Assembly (NCBI GenBank): GCA_947627725.1
Contig: CANQXE010000001.1
Coordinates: 62,001-126,000, forward strand
DNA: 64,000 nucleotides
Reading direction: 5' to 3'
From: an uncultured Clostridia bacterium
GTDB lineage: Bacteria; Bacillota; Clostridia; Oscillospirales; Acutalibacteraceae
Part shown: positions 44,760 through 52,942 of the stretch, piece by piece
Layout: every line of letters starts with the position of its first letter
How positions within the stretch are numbered: the stretch's first letter is position 1
The notes under the pieces: model-generated
What the model was told of the DNA's origin: nothing
Databases searched by the model: none
What the model saw: only the letters and a program-made list of their open reading frames with translations
Program-made: the position numbers and the translations under genes

Positions 44760-45415
44760 ATGTTACTGAATAACATTGCAAATCTCTGTATCGCCCCTTC
44801 GGGCTGCCGCCAATTAATTTCCTGTATATTCTGCCAATACTCAAACAATCCTGTGCTGAAGGGCGCTACCCCGCAGCAAATTGCCCGACCGTAAGGTTAA
44901 AAGTATAGGAGATTGGTTACCCCTGATTTTCACCCGTCTTTCAGTAATTGTATTTTACATTACACTCTCAACAGTGATGCAGTATAAGGATTTACAGTCC
45001 TCATCCGCTTACAGCCTTGGGCTACTCATACCGTAAACTTCTCTTATAGTTCATTTCTGAACCTCATGGCTAAACAGCTTATGATTCTTCTGTGATGTAT
45101 AAGGCTATCACCTCTTATACAGAGCACAGATTCAGCGATGGTATTAACAACGCCTCTATTATGCTGCCGAGAAGAACCGTGCATTTACAGGCACTAACCG
45201 CAGTACCGTTGCTTAGGTGTTGCGTTTTTAACGCTTCGTTCACTATGTCACCATAGCAAAACAGTAAGAATATATAAGTATCCCAATATATTGCCTCTGA
45301 CCTTTCCGCAGCATCTCAGCAGGATGATACCCCTCTTCACTGAGTTGATACAGCGATTTGCAATGCTATTCAGTTGTGATCCGGCGATATCTCTTCGCTG
45401 TGATTACACGATACC
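44760..45415 (-). ncRNA. Upstream part of the structured RNA array, less resolved
   Basis: No reading frame of note, but many local helices. They include GCGCCCTTC/GAAGGGGCG enclosing 44792-44866, a tRNA-Tyr-like anticodon arm (AGGA-CTGTAAA-TCCT, anticodon GUA) near 44985-45002 next to a D-arm-like segment, and a nested hairpin with GCAT/ATGC and CTCAG/CTGAG at about 45307-45367. AAGCAACGG near 45205 again resembles the array motif. I cannot draw unit borders here with confidence. Confidence 0.4.
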
Positions 45416-45421
45416 ATAATC

Positions 45422-45440
45422 TTCCAGAATAATCTTGGAA
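45422..45440. promoter_or_regulatory. Inverted repeat at the head of the RNA array, candidate WYL-regulator site
   Basis: On the minus strand TTCCA and TGGAA arms flank nine bases, placed between the terminator of the WYL genes and the first array structures, where a promoter is expected. No consensus -35 is seen, which fits activator-dependent expression. The assignment to the WYL proteins is inference. Confidence 0.4.
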
Positions 45441-45454
45441 AAAAAGTTGCGAAA

Positions 45455-45480
45455 AGAAAAAGCCCCGCATTTGCAAGGCT
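45455..45480 (-). terminator. Terminator of the WYL regulator operon
   Basis: On the minus strand GCCTTGC pairs with GCGGGGC around AAAT (two G-U pairs) and is followed by TTTTTCTTTTC. It separates the regulator genes from the RNA array. Confidence 0.7.
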
Positions 45481-45732
45481 GAATCTTACTTCAATATAAT
45501 GTTTTTTCTTTTTCAGTGAGAAATTCACGATTTTAGGAACAATCTGCAAAATATACAGCTATGGCACTTTTCAAGAACATAGCATAGGTGAATTTTGAAT
45601 AGTACTTCAGCGCTATTTAAAATTCGTTGAAGCTGTGTTCGCAAGCTGCCTTTAATTCAGAAATACCGAATGGCAACTTGCCAACCAACCTTAACCTCTG
45701 TTAAAGTAATCTCTGCCATAACTGTATTGTTA
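45481..45732 (-). other. Non-coding tail behind the WYL genes
   Basis: About 250 bases without a convincing gene. A short frame from ATG 45719 reads MAEITLTEVKVGWQVAIRYF and stops; continuing frames on both sides of the stop remain open for about 45 codons, as in a decayed small gene. There is no ribosome site. Confidence 0.3.
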
Positions 45733-46680
45733 TTATAACTCTTTTTGTTTGTCTTGCAGAAAAACATTTAACTTCTCTTGCTTTTCAAGCCGTTCTTTTA
45801 TCAGACTAATAAACCTGTCCGGTGATAATACTTTTACTTTTGCGCCAAAGGAAATGATACGAATAAGGATTTCTGTTTCATCATCCCTCTCATATTTTAA
45901 ACGAACAAGGTAATGCGTATTATCAAGCTTTTCCGCCTCCTTTTCAAAGTGGGAAAAATGAAGCATAAATCGTTCAAGACAATTGCGCTCATTTACAAGC
46001 TCAACGGTTAATTCCCTCATAACGGGCTCCGGCGGTCGGTATTCCCCGCTCGGATATTGTCCAAGGAGTTTAACCGTCTTCAGTCGGGATAGGTTAATTG
46101 TTAGGAAATGATTACCGCCTCGGCTGTCAACAATACCGATTAATCGGAACTTATCGTCTTTCGAGGAGTATTCCAATTTATAAGGAATACACACGCGATA
46201 AATTTTCTGTCCCGTATGACCTGTGAATTTTACAGAGATTTTTCTGTATTCACAAAACGCCTGTAATATTAATTGAAAATTTTCAATATACCTTTCATCG
46301 TCATAATGGTCTCCGTCGCTGTAGCGGTCAAAGTATTCAATCCATTCCTGCTTATAAAGTGGTTCAACATCCTCTAAACCTTGAAGTGATGGATTGAAAA
46401 GCTTTATTCTCGGATTCTCCAGCAATGCTTTCATCCATTGCTTTTGCAGTTTGGTCAGCGGCATCGTCGGAGACGAAAGTAACGGAGTTTCCATATCTTT
46501 TGACAGCAGCTTCCACTCTTGGCTTTTCAGTGCAGACGGAATGTTCAGAACGCTCTCGCCAAATGCCTTTTTGGTAATGATATCGTTGATATCTTTTTCA
46601 TGTAAATTGCCTTCGCACGCTCTCGAAAGTATATCGGCAACAACATTGAAATAGCTTGAGTAAATCTCATTAAACAGCAT
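45733..46680 (-). CDS. WYL-domain regulator, second gene of the pair
   Basis: A protein of about 315 residues whose middle part carries a WYL-type ligand domain (KIYRVCIPYKLEYSSKDDKFRLIGIVDSRGG … INLSRLKTVKLL), a fold that senses nucleic-acid or nucleotide ligands. A C-terminal WCX-like region (LTVELVNERNCLERFMLHFSHF) follows. No classical helix-turn-helix is obvious at the N-terminus. GGAGG eight bases before ATG 46680 sets the start, overlapping the upstream gene by 11 bases, so the two are translated together. Probably controls the RNA array and repair genes. Confidence 0.75.
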   Translation of the reverse strand: MLFNEIYSSYFNVVADILSRACEGNLHEKDINDIITKKAFGESVLNIPSALKSQEWKLLSKDMETPLLSSPTMPLTKLQKQWMKALLENPRIKLFNPSLQGLEDVEPLYKQEWIEYFDRYSDGDHYDDERYIENFQLILQAFCEYRKISVKFTGHTGQKIYRVCIPYKLEYSSKDDKFRLIGIVDSRGGNHFLTINLSRLKTVKLLGQYPSGEYRPPEPVMRELTVELVNERNCLERFMLHFSHFEKEAEKLDNTHYLVRLKYERDDETEILIRIISFGAKVKVLSPDRFISLIKERLEKQEKLNVFLQDKQKEL

Positions 46681-47911
46681 TGTCATCACCTCCGTACATT
46701 TTTACCATATCGGCAAAATCGCCATAGAAGGTATCGACCACAGACTGATTGGAACATTCCAACTTAGATATTCTGCCGGTGAAGGTACGAATCCAAGGCA
46801 TCATTTCCATAGCGTCATATACATCAGCAGCAAAGCGATAATGGTGCGAATCAATTGCGTATATCCTGCCGTAACGCTTTTCACGTTCAAGACGGTTAAT
46901 AATGAACTCCTCATTTTCGTCAACAAACACCGTCATCTCAATATGATCAAGACCTCCGTGAGAACTGGAAGATACACCCCAGACATTACATTTAAACTTC
47001 TCCGCATTATCAAAATGCTTGTTAAAATCAATATCAATTGCGCATATTTTTACCTTTTTAATATTATCAAGGCGGAAAAATACCATTCGTTTGAATGAAT
47101 AATGATAACCGAGAACATAACGTCTGCCGCTTTGTGTAGAACAGTATATTTTAAGCGGTAACAAGGTATGTTCTCTGATATTGTCCTGACGGGGAATATA
47201 AATTGAAAGCTGTGTTGCCCTATGATCACGCATTGCCTCAAACAATTGCTCAAGTACTTCACTTTCAAGCGCGTGGAGGATGTAGTGATGCTTGAAGGTG
47301 AAATCATCCGGAGCACGGTCATATTTATCAAGAATAAATGAGCCGACAACACCAAGCGGGTCCTCTTCAGAGAAAAAAGCAACAGCCTCTTTCCAATTCT
47401 CTAAATCAACGCAGTCATCGTTTCTTGAATAAATCAGCTCTCTGCCTTGTTTTCTGCTTTTGATTAAGCCAAGCTTTTCATACTCCTTCAGCTTTTTTCG
47501 TACTGTAGACTCATCAAGCTCACTTGCGTTTTCAAACATAGACAGATAATCATCGGTAATGCTGTCAAGGATTTCTTTAAATGATTTTTCTTCTCCTTCG
47601 GCAAGAATGTCAAGAATATAAAAGTGTAAGTTAATGTCGTTTTCCGTAAAGCTTTTTGCCTTAAAAGCATTATATAAAGGATTGTGAGAAATGGCACGGG
47701 AATTCATCGCTAAAAATGAGTATTTTTCATTGCCGTCCTTGCGAAACTGCATATACTCACCCAGCCAGCTTTCAATGCGTCGTCGTTCGTTATCATAGCT
47801 TCTCGCGCTCTTTGCGGTATATTCATTTCTGGTCTTTAAGCCATAGATATAAAATTGACTCACATATTCTCGGATTTTAGAGAAATTTTTAATCAGTTCG
47901 CTGTATGCCAT
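46670..47911 (-). CDS. WYL-domain transcriptional regulator with helix-turn-helix, first gene of the pair
   Basis: A protein of about 413 residues. The N-terminal part includes a winged-helix-like segment (LDESTVRKKLKEYEKLGLIKSRKQGRELIYS). The C-terminal half has the WYL domain (LLPLKIYCSTQSGRRYVLGYHYSFKRMVFFRLDNIKKVKI) and a WCX-like end. Start ATG 47911 follows AGGAGG; promoter at 47941-47969. WYL regulators are commonly linked to defence and RNA-repair loci and are thought to sense damage-derived nucleotides. With its partner it flanks the tRNA-like RNA array, Ro-like gene and rtcB. Confidence 0.82.
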   Translation of the reverse strand: MAYSELIKNFSKIREYVSQFYIYGLKTRNEYTAKSARSYDNERRRIESWLGEYMQFRKDGNEKYSFLAMNSRAISHNPLYNAFKAKSFTENDINLHFYILDILAEGEEKSFKEILDSITDDYLSMFENASELDESTVRKKLKEYEKLGLIKSRKQGRELIYSRNDDCVDLENWKEAVAFFSEEDPLGVVGSFILDKYDRAPDDFTFKHHYILHALESEVLEQLFEAMRDHRATQLSIYIPRQDNIREHTLLPLKIYCSTQSGRRYVLGYHYSFKRMVFFRLDNIKKVKICAIDIDFNKHFDNAEKFKCNVWGVSSSSHGGLDHIEMTVFVDENEEFIINRLEREKRYGRIYAIDSHHYRFAADVYDAMEMMPWIRTFTGRISKLECSNQSVVDTFYGDFADMVKMYGGDDNAV

Positions 47912-47940
47912 AATCACACCTCCTCATATTTCATAATATT

Positions 47941-47969
47941 AATATACCAAATCATCTGTTTTGTTTCAA
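47941..47969 (-). promoter_or_regulatory. Promoter of the WYL pair
   Basis: On the minus strand TTGAAA, a 17-base spacer and TATATT, with the ribosome site AGGAGG following. Confidence 0.7.
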
Positions 47970-48077
47970 CCGTGTCATTCTTAACGAAAAAATTTATTTT
48001 TCGTATTTTTCCTGTCCGCTTAATCGAATACAGACCATTTGCAAGTATTATTAATAAATTAAATAATGTAAAAAGCC

Positions 48078-48106
48078 TTTCAAAAATAATGGCGGTATGT
48101 TAAAAT
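48078..48106 (+). promoter_or_regulatory. Promoter of the kinase-isomerase operon
   Basis: TTTCAA, a 17-base spacer and TAAAAT, 20 bases before the kinase start. Confidence 0.6.
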
Positions 48107-48126
48107 AATGCCAAGTGGGTGGTTGA

Positions 48127-49557
48127 ATGAATTTTATAGGTATTGATTTGGGAACGTCGGCTGTTAAAATGATTCTGACTGATGAAAAAATGAATAGTAT
48201 AAGGCAGGTTTCAAAAGCATATCCGCTTGACTTTTCCGCAGACGGCAAAAGCGAGCAAAATCCTGCCGACTGGTGGAATGCCGTTAAAGAAGGAATTGAC
48301 GAATTAACTTCCGAAAATGTCGGAAACGGCATCGCGGGTATCGGCGTCGGCGGTCAAATGCACGGACTTGTTATGCTTGATGAAAATGATAATGTTATCC
48401 GTCCCGCTATTCTCTGGAACGATACGAGAACAAGCAGGGAGACCGATTATCTCAACAACGTAATCGGCAAAGAAAAACTGCAAAAATTAACAGGCAATAT
48501 TGCCTTTGCAGGCTTTACCGCCACTAAAATTCTTTGGGTAAAAGAAAACGAACCCGAAAATTTTGCGAAATGCGCTAAAATATGCTTGCCGAAGGATTAC
48601 ATAAATTATATGCTTACAGGTGTTTTTTCAACAGATGTGAGTGATGCCTCGGGTATGTTACTCTTTGATGTTGAGAATAAATGCTGGTCAACTGAAATGC
48701 TTGAAATCTGTGGTATAACAGAGGATATGTTGCCGACAGTTTATGAAAGCTATGAGGTAATCGGCAAGGTAAAAGCAGAACTCAGCTTTGGCAACAATAT
48801 CACAGTTTGTGCCGGTGCAGGAGATAATGCCGCCGCTGCTATCGGTACAAATACAATTTTGAACGGACAATGTAATATTTCTCTCGGCACAAGCGGAACG
48901 GTATTTATCCCGACTGATAAATATGTTAAAACTGATAATCCTGCGCTACACTCTTTTTGCCACGCAAACGGGAAATACCATTTAATGGGCTGTATTCTTT
49001 CTGCCGCAAGCGCAAACAAATGGCTTGTCGAAACTATTTTTGATACAGATGATTACAGTAAGAATACTGCCGAGTTAAATGTCGATACAGCAAGCAAACA
49101 GATTTATTTTATGCCTTATCTTTCGGGCGAAAGATGCCCGCATAATGACTCTGATATTCGAGGCGCTTTTATCGGCTTGTCGCAGGATACCGGGAGAGCG
49201 GATTTGCAGACCGCGCTTTTTGAGGGTGTGTCATTTGCAATTAAGGATTGCGTGGAACTTATACCGAACGGGATTAAAAAAGCCACCGTTTGCGGCGGCG
49301 GAACAAAAAGCAGGCTGTGGATGGAAATTCTTTCAAATGTTCTCGCAATGGAAATAAGCGTTATCAAAAATGAAGGACCTGCGCTCGGCGGAGCAATTCT
49401 TGCGGCGCGGGCAACCGGATTGAATCCGCAGGTCAAAAACGATATTTTATATACGGTTAAACCCGATACTCGGTTAACGGAAATTTACAAGAGCAAATAT
49501 GAAAAATTTAAAAAATTATATCCTGCATTAAAGAAGTTTTATAAGGAGGAAAAATAA
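48127..49557 (+). CDS. xylB: FGGY-family sugar kinase, xylulokinase type
   Basis: ATP-dependent kinase for a ketose in the cytoplasm. The N-terminal phosphate loop is MNFIGIDLGTSAVKMILTDE. GVGGQMHGLVMLDENDNVIRPAILWNDTRT is the xylulokinase-type substrate loop with the conserved MHG. The catalytic aspartate is in AGAGDNAAAAIGT, and the ATP site is CGGGTKSRLW. Length 476 is typical of XylB. Its stop abuts the start of an L-fucose/L-arabinose-type isomerase, so the true substrate could be another ketopentose. Confidence 0.85.
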   Translation: MNFIGIDLGTSAVKMILTDEKMNSIRQVSKAYPLDFSADGKSEQNPADWWNAVKEGIDELTSENVGNGIAGIGVGGQMHGLVMLDENDNVIRPAILWNDTRTSRETDYLNNVIGKEKLQKLTGNIAFAGFTATKILWVKENEPENFAKCAKICLPKDYINYMLTGVFSTDVSDASGMLLFDVENKCWSTEMLEICGITEDMLPTVYESYEVIGKVKAELSFGNNITVCAGAGDNAAAAIGTNTILNGQCNISLGTSGTVFIPTDKYVKTDNPALHSFCHANGKYHLMGCILSAASANKWLVETIFDTDDYSKNTAELNVDTASKQIYFMPYLSGERCPHNDSDIRGAFIGLSQDTGRADLQTALFEGVSFAIKDCVELIPNGIKKATVCGGGTKSRLWMEILSNVLAMEISVIKNEGPALGGAILAARATGLNPQVKNDILYTVKPDTRLTEIYKSKYEKFKKLYPALKKFYKEEK

Positions 49558-51036
49558 ATGAATATTCCAAATGTTAAGCTTGGCATTATTGCCGTATCAC
49601 GCGACTGTTTTCCTATTGAATTAAGCGAAAAACGCCGCAAAGCAATGGTTGAGGCCTATAACGGAGAGCTTTACGAATGCCCCGTCACAGTTGAAAATGA
49701 AATGAATATGCAAAAGGCAGTTGAAGATGTTAACAGAGCAGGCTGTAACGCGCTTGTTGTATTTTTAGGCAACTTCGGACCCGAAACACCCGAAACCCTT
49801 ATTGCAAAGCGCTTTAACGGACCTTGTATGTTCGTTGCCGCCGCTGAGGAAAGCGAAAACGACTTGATAAACGGCAGAGGCGACGCATATTGCGGTATGC
49901 TCAACTGCTCATATAATTTGGGTATGCGTCATCTTAACGCATATATACCCGATTATCCCGTAGGCACGGCAGATGAAATCGCAGATATGATAAGGAATTT
50001 TGTTCCGATTGCAAGAGCTGTTATCGGCGTTAAAAATCTTAAAATTATCACCTTCGGTCCGAGACCGCAGGACTTCTTTGCCTGCAACGCGCCCATAAAA
50101 GGACTTTATGAATTAGGCGTTGAGATTGAGGAAAACAGCGAGCTGGATTTGCTTGTATCCTATAAAGAGCATAAGGGAGATCCGAGAATCCCCGATGTTA
50201 TGAAAGAAATGGCAGAGGAAATGGGCGACGGAAATTTCTACCCCGACCTTAACGAAAGAATGGCACAATATGAGCTGACATTGCTCGACTGGGCTAATCA
50301 GCACAAGGGCAGCAGAAAATATGTTGCCTTTGCAAATAAGTGCTGGCCTGCATTTCCGAGTCAGTTCGGCTTTGAGCCTTGCTATGTTAATTCCCGCCTT
50401 GCTTCAAAGGGCATTCCTGTTGCCTGCGAGGTTGATATTTACGGTGCTTTGAGCGAATACATAGGCGCTTGCGCAAGTCTTGACGCTGTTACAATTCTCG
50501 ACATCAACAACTCTGTTCCAAAGGATATGTACGAAAAATACATTAAGCCGTCAACCGATTATAAACTGACAGACACATTTATGGGCTTCCACTGCGGCAA
50601 CACACCAAGCTGTAAAATGTGCGACGGCAGAGCAATAAAATATCAGCTTATTCAGCACAGAGTTCTTGAACCCGAAGGCAGTGAGCCCGATATAAGCCGC
50701 GGCACACTCGAGGGAGATATTGCCCCAAGTGATATTACATTTTTCAGATTGCAGTGCGACAGCGAGGGTACATTGCGTTCATATATCGCACAGGGCGAAG
50801 TGCTTGACGTTCGCACAAAATCATTCGGCGGTATCGGTGTTTTCGCCATACCCGAAATGGGCAGATTTTACCGAAATGTGCTTATTGCAAAGCGTTATCC
50901 TCATCACGGTGCGGTTGCATTCGGTCATTACGGCAAAATACTTTCAGAGGTGTTCAAATATTTAGGCGTTAAGGATATTGCATATAATCATCCTGCAACC
51001 ATCCCTTATCCAAACGAATTTCCGTTCGAGTTTTAA
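49558..51036 (+). CDS. L-fucose/L-arabinose isomerase-family protein
   Basis: A manganese-dependent aldose-ketose isomerase-like protein of 492 residues. The fold is recognised from the N-terminal KLGIIAVSRDCFPIE and NALVVFLGNFGPETPE, the metal-site glutamate in ACEVDIYGALSEYIGA, an aspartate in LDINNS and the histidines of the C-terminal domain (YPHHGAVAFGHYGK). It follows the kinase without a gap, so isomerase and kinase form one pathway. Family members act on L-fucose, D-arabinose or L-arabinose; the sugar here is undecided. Confidence 0.75.
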   Translation: MNIPNVKLGIIAVSRDCFPIELSEKRRKAMVEAYNGELYECPVTVENEMNMQKAVEDVNRAGCNALVVFLGNFGPETPETLIAKRFNGPCMFVAAAEESENDLINGRGDAYCGMLNCSYNLGMRHLNAYIPDYPVGTADEIADMIRNFVPIARAVIGVKNLKIITFGPRPQDFFACNAPIKGLYELGVEIEENSELDLLVSYKEHKGDPRIPDVMKEMAEEMGDGNFYPDLNERMAQYELTLLDWANQHKGSRKYVAFANKCWPAFPSQFGFEPCYVNSRLASKGIPVACEVDIYGALSEYIGACASLDAVTILDINNSVPKDMYEKYIKPSTDYKLTDTFMGFHCGNTPSCKMCDGRAIKYQLIQHRVLEPEGSEPDISRGTLEGDIAPSDITFFRLQCDSEGTLRSYIAQGEVLDVRTKSFGGIGVFAIPEMGRFYRNVLIAKRYPHHGAVAFGHYGKILSEVFKYLGVKDIAYNHPATIPYPNEFPFEF

Positions 51037-51153
51037 GTTTGCATAATTAAATATATTTAAGATTACTCAAAGCAATATAATTTATATAATCGGACGTTCA
51101 AATCCAATGAATGAGCAAATATTCGGTAATACCATCGGAAGATGAAATATCAA

Positions 51154-51182
51154 TTGACAAGTTATTGCGATGTTGATATAGT
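51154..51182 (+). promoter_or_regulatory. Promoter of the DUF1349 gene
   Basis: TTGACA, a 17-base spacer and TATAGT. The remainder of 51037-51229 holds no gene or clear structure. Confidence 0.75.
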
Positions 51183-51229
51183 GTACTCGTAAAATTATAA
51201 TAATAAATTCCGATAATGGAGAGTATAAT

Positions 51230-51844
51230 ATGGATTTTGATGTTAATAAATCAGAATGGATAAGACAGCCTGAGAATTACTTTGTATCTGCTGATAAAAT
51301 TGAAATTATAACGGATCCGCATACAGATTTATGGCAGAGAACTTATTATCATTTTCAGAATGATAATGCGCCTGTTTTTCAGATGAAAACGACTGAAAAG
51401 TTTTTCAGTTTTACTGTTAAAACAGATTTCAGTGAAGGACACCATCGCTTTGACCAATGCGGAATTGTTATGTACCTTGACAGTGAAAATTGGCTGAAGG
51501 CTTCCGTTGAATATGAAAATGAGGAATTTCAGCATCTTGGCAGTGTTGTAACAAACAACGGCTATTCAGATTGGGCAACAACTGCAATTGATACAAGTGT
51601 TAAATCTATGTGGTACCGATTAAGCCGCCGGGAGGATGATTACTGCATTGAGTGTTCACGTGACGGTATTAATTTCAGTCAGATGCGCATATGCCATATG
51701 CACAAAGGCGCAGGTGAAATTCAGTTTGGAATTTACGCTTGCTCACCTGAAAATTCATCTTTTAAAGCGGTTTTCACTAATATGCAGTTAACCGACTGCA
51801 AGTGGCTTGCGCATGACGGCCAGGCACCAGATAAAAAAGATTAA
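51230..51844 (+). CDS. DUF1349 domain protein (concanavalin-like beta-sandwich)
   Basis: A 204-residue cytoplasmic protein of the DUF1349/YesU type. Recognisable are the TDLWQRTYYHFQNDNAPVF opening, the FDQCGIVMYLDSENWLKASVEYENEEF core and the SDWATTAID and YRLSRREDDYCIECSRDG strands. The fold resembles glycan-binding lectin-like proteins; no enzyme activity is established. It has its own strong promoter. Confidence 0.8.
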   Translation: MDFDVNKSEWIRQPENYFVSADKIEIITDPHTDLWQRTYYHFQNDNAPVFQMKTTEKFFSFTVKTDFSEGHHRFDQCGIVMYLDSENWLKASVEYENEEFQHLGSVVTNNGYSDWATTAIDTSVKSMWYRLSRREDDYCIECSRDGINFSQMRICHMHKGAGEIQFGIYACSPENSSFKAVFTNMQLTDCKWLAHDGQAPDKKD

Positions 51845-51934
51845 AATTAAAGCCCGCCAATAAGCATTAAATAGGTTTAATTCAGATTTAAGCGTTTAGT
51901 TTAAAAAATGAGATGTATGTAAACCTCTTGCAAA

Positions 51935-52084
51935 AAATTGAATTATTTCAGTATGGATGTTGAAGATTATTATTTTATTGAAGACGACATACCATAGTCA
52001 AAATTTAGAATTAAATGCTGAACTTTTCCTATGCGAAATTGTAAATACTATTTATGAAAAATATAAGCGGGAAATAAACAGTTA
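51935..52084 (+). pseudogene. Decayed small coding fragment
   Basis: One frame reads KLNYFSMDVEDYYFIEDDIP and stops at a TAG. Directly after, another frame continues SQNLELNAELFLCEIVNTIYEKYKRE to a stop. A single-base change would join them into one C-terminal fragment. No start signal and no recognised family. Confidence 0.35.
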
Positions 52085-52099
52085 AAATTTTTTAATAAA

Positions 52100-52852
52100 T
52101 TATATTTGTGTTTTTCTGTATAATAGCGGACTAATGTCATATTCCTTTTTAAACACCTCGTTAAAATTCCTTATACTTGTAAAACCGGATTCAAAAGCGA
52201 TTTGAGTTATTGACTTATCGGTTTTCTTTAACATTCCGACCGCTTCTTCAAGTCTGAATTTATTTACATAATCCGCATAACCGCAGCCAAACTGCGTTTT
52301 GAAATACGCTGATAAATAATTATAGCTATAACCGAATTCCTTAGCCATTTGTTTCAATGAAATATTATTCTTAAAATTATTTTGAATATATATTACTATT
52401 TTAGTGGATAAATCATTATTAGATTTATCCGCTTTTTTTATACCGTTTTTCATTAATCTTGAGCAGTACTTATATAAAATTGATTTTATTTCAAATTTAT
52501 CATTTGATATTTTCAGTATTTCAGTATCAGTTATATCGTAATCGGCAATAGGATTTTCAAACTCCTTGTCCTTTGTTTCATTATAAAAATCAGAAATATA
52601 ATCTTTGGAAAATATTGATATTTCCACTTTGCTGTTCTCAACGGTATTGTATGAATGTATTTGCATCGGTAAAATCATAATACACTCTCCGCTTGAAACA
52701 GTATGCTCCCTGCCATTAACATTTGCCGTAATTCGTCCGTCAGTAACGAATAAAAGCTCATAGCTTGTATGGCAATGAGAAACACATAGAACATTATCAA
52801 TAGCAACTGCTTCATAATGATTATTATTGCTGTGCTTGATTTCAAAAATCAT
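52100..52852 (-). CDS. AraC-family transcriptional regulator with cupin domain
   Basis: The N-terminal cupin domain (VSHCHTSYELLFVTDGRITANVNGREH, then GECIMILPMQIHSY) is followed by a full two-motif AraC DNA-binding domain (ISLKQMAKEFGYSYNYLSAYFKTQFG and KSITQIAFESGFTSIRNFNEVFKKEYDISPLLYR). Length 250 is standard. Divergent from the alpha-xylosidase gene with interlocked promoters, so it most likely activates that gene in response to a sugar. Confidence 0.88.
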   Translation of the reverse strand: MIFEIKHSNNNHYEAVAIDNVLCVSHCHTSYELLFVTDGRITANVNGREHTVSSGECIMILPMQIHSYNTVENSKVEISIFSKDYISDFYNETKDKEFENPIADYDITDTEILKISNDKFEIKSILYKYCSRLMKNGIKKADKSNNDLSTKIVIYIQNNFKNNISLKQMAKEFGYSYNYLSAYFKTQFGCGYADYVNKFRLEEAVGMLKKTDKSITQIAFESGFTSIRNFNEVFKKEYDISPLLYRKTQI

Positions 52853-52877
52853 ATTATCACCTTAACTTTCCGCCATT

Positions 52878-52922
52878 ATTCTATAACATATTTCTTGTTT
52901 ATTCAAGACCATATAGTAAAAT
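52878..52922. promoter_or_regulatory. Back-to-back divergent promoters of the AraC regulator and the alpha-xylosidase gene
   Basis: Plus strand: TTGTTT (52895-52900), 16 bases, TAAAAT (52917-52922). Minus strand: TTGAAT (complement of 52901-52906), 17 bases, TAGAAT (complement of 52878-52883). The two -35 hexamers touch, so the promoters compete. Confidence 0.65.
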
Positions 52923-52942
52923 AATGCTATGAGGTGATCATT

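Noticed and set aside
44216-45440. CRISPR-like repeat array
   Set aside because: The recurring motif is part of paired stems with compensatory changes; spacing and unit lengths vary and there are no identical repeats or cas genes.
51845-52099. Functional small gene between the DUF1349 and AraC genes
   Set aside because: The two matching frames are interrupted by a stop and have no start signals; recorded only as a decayed fragment.
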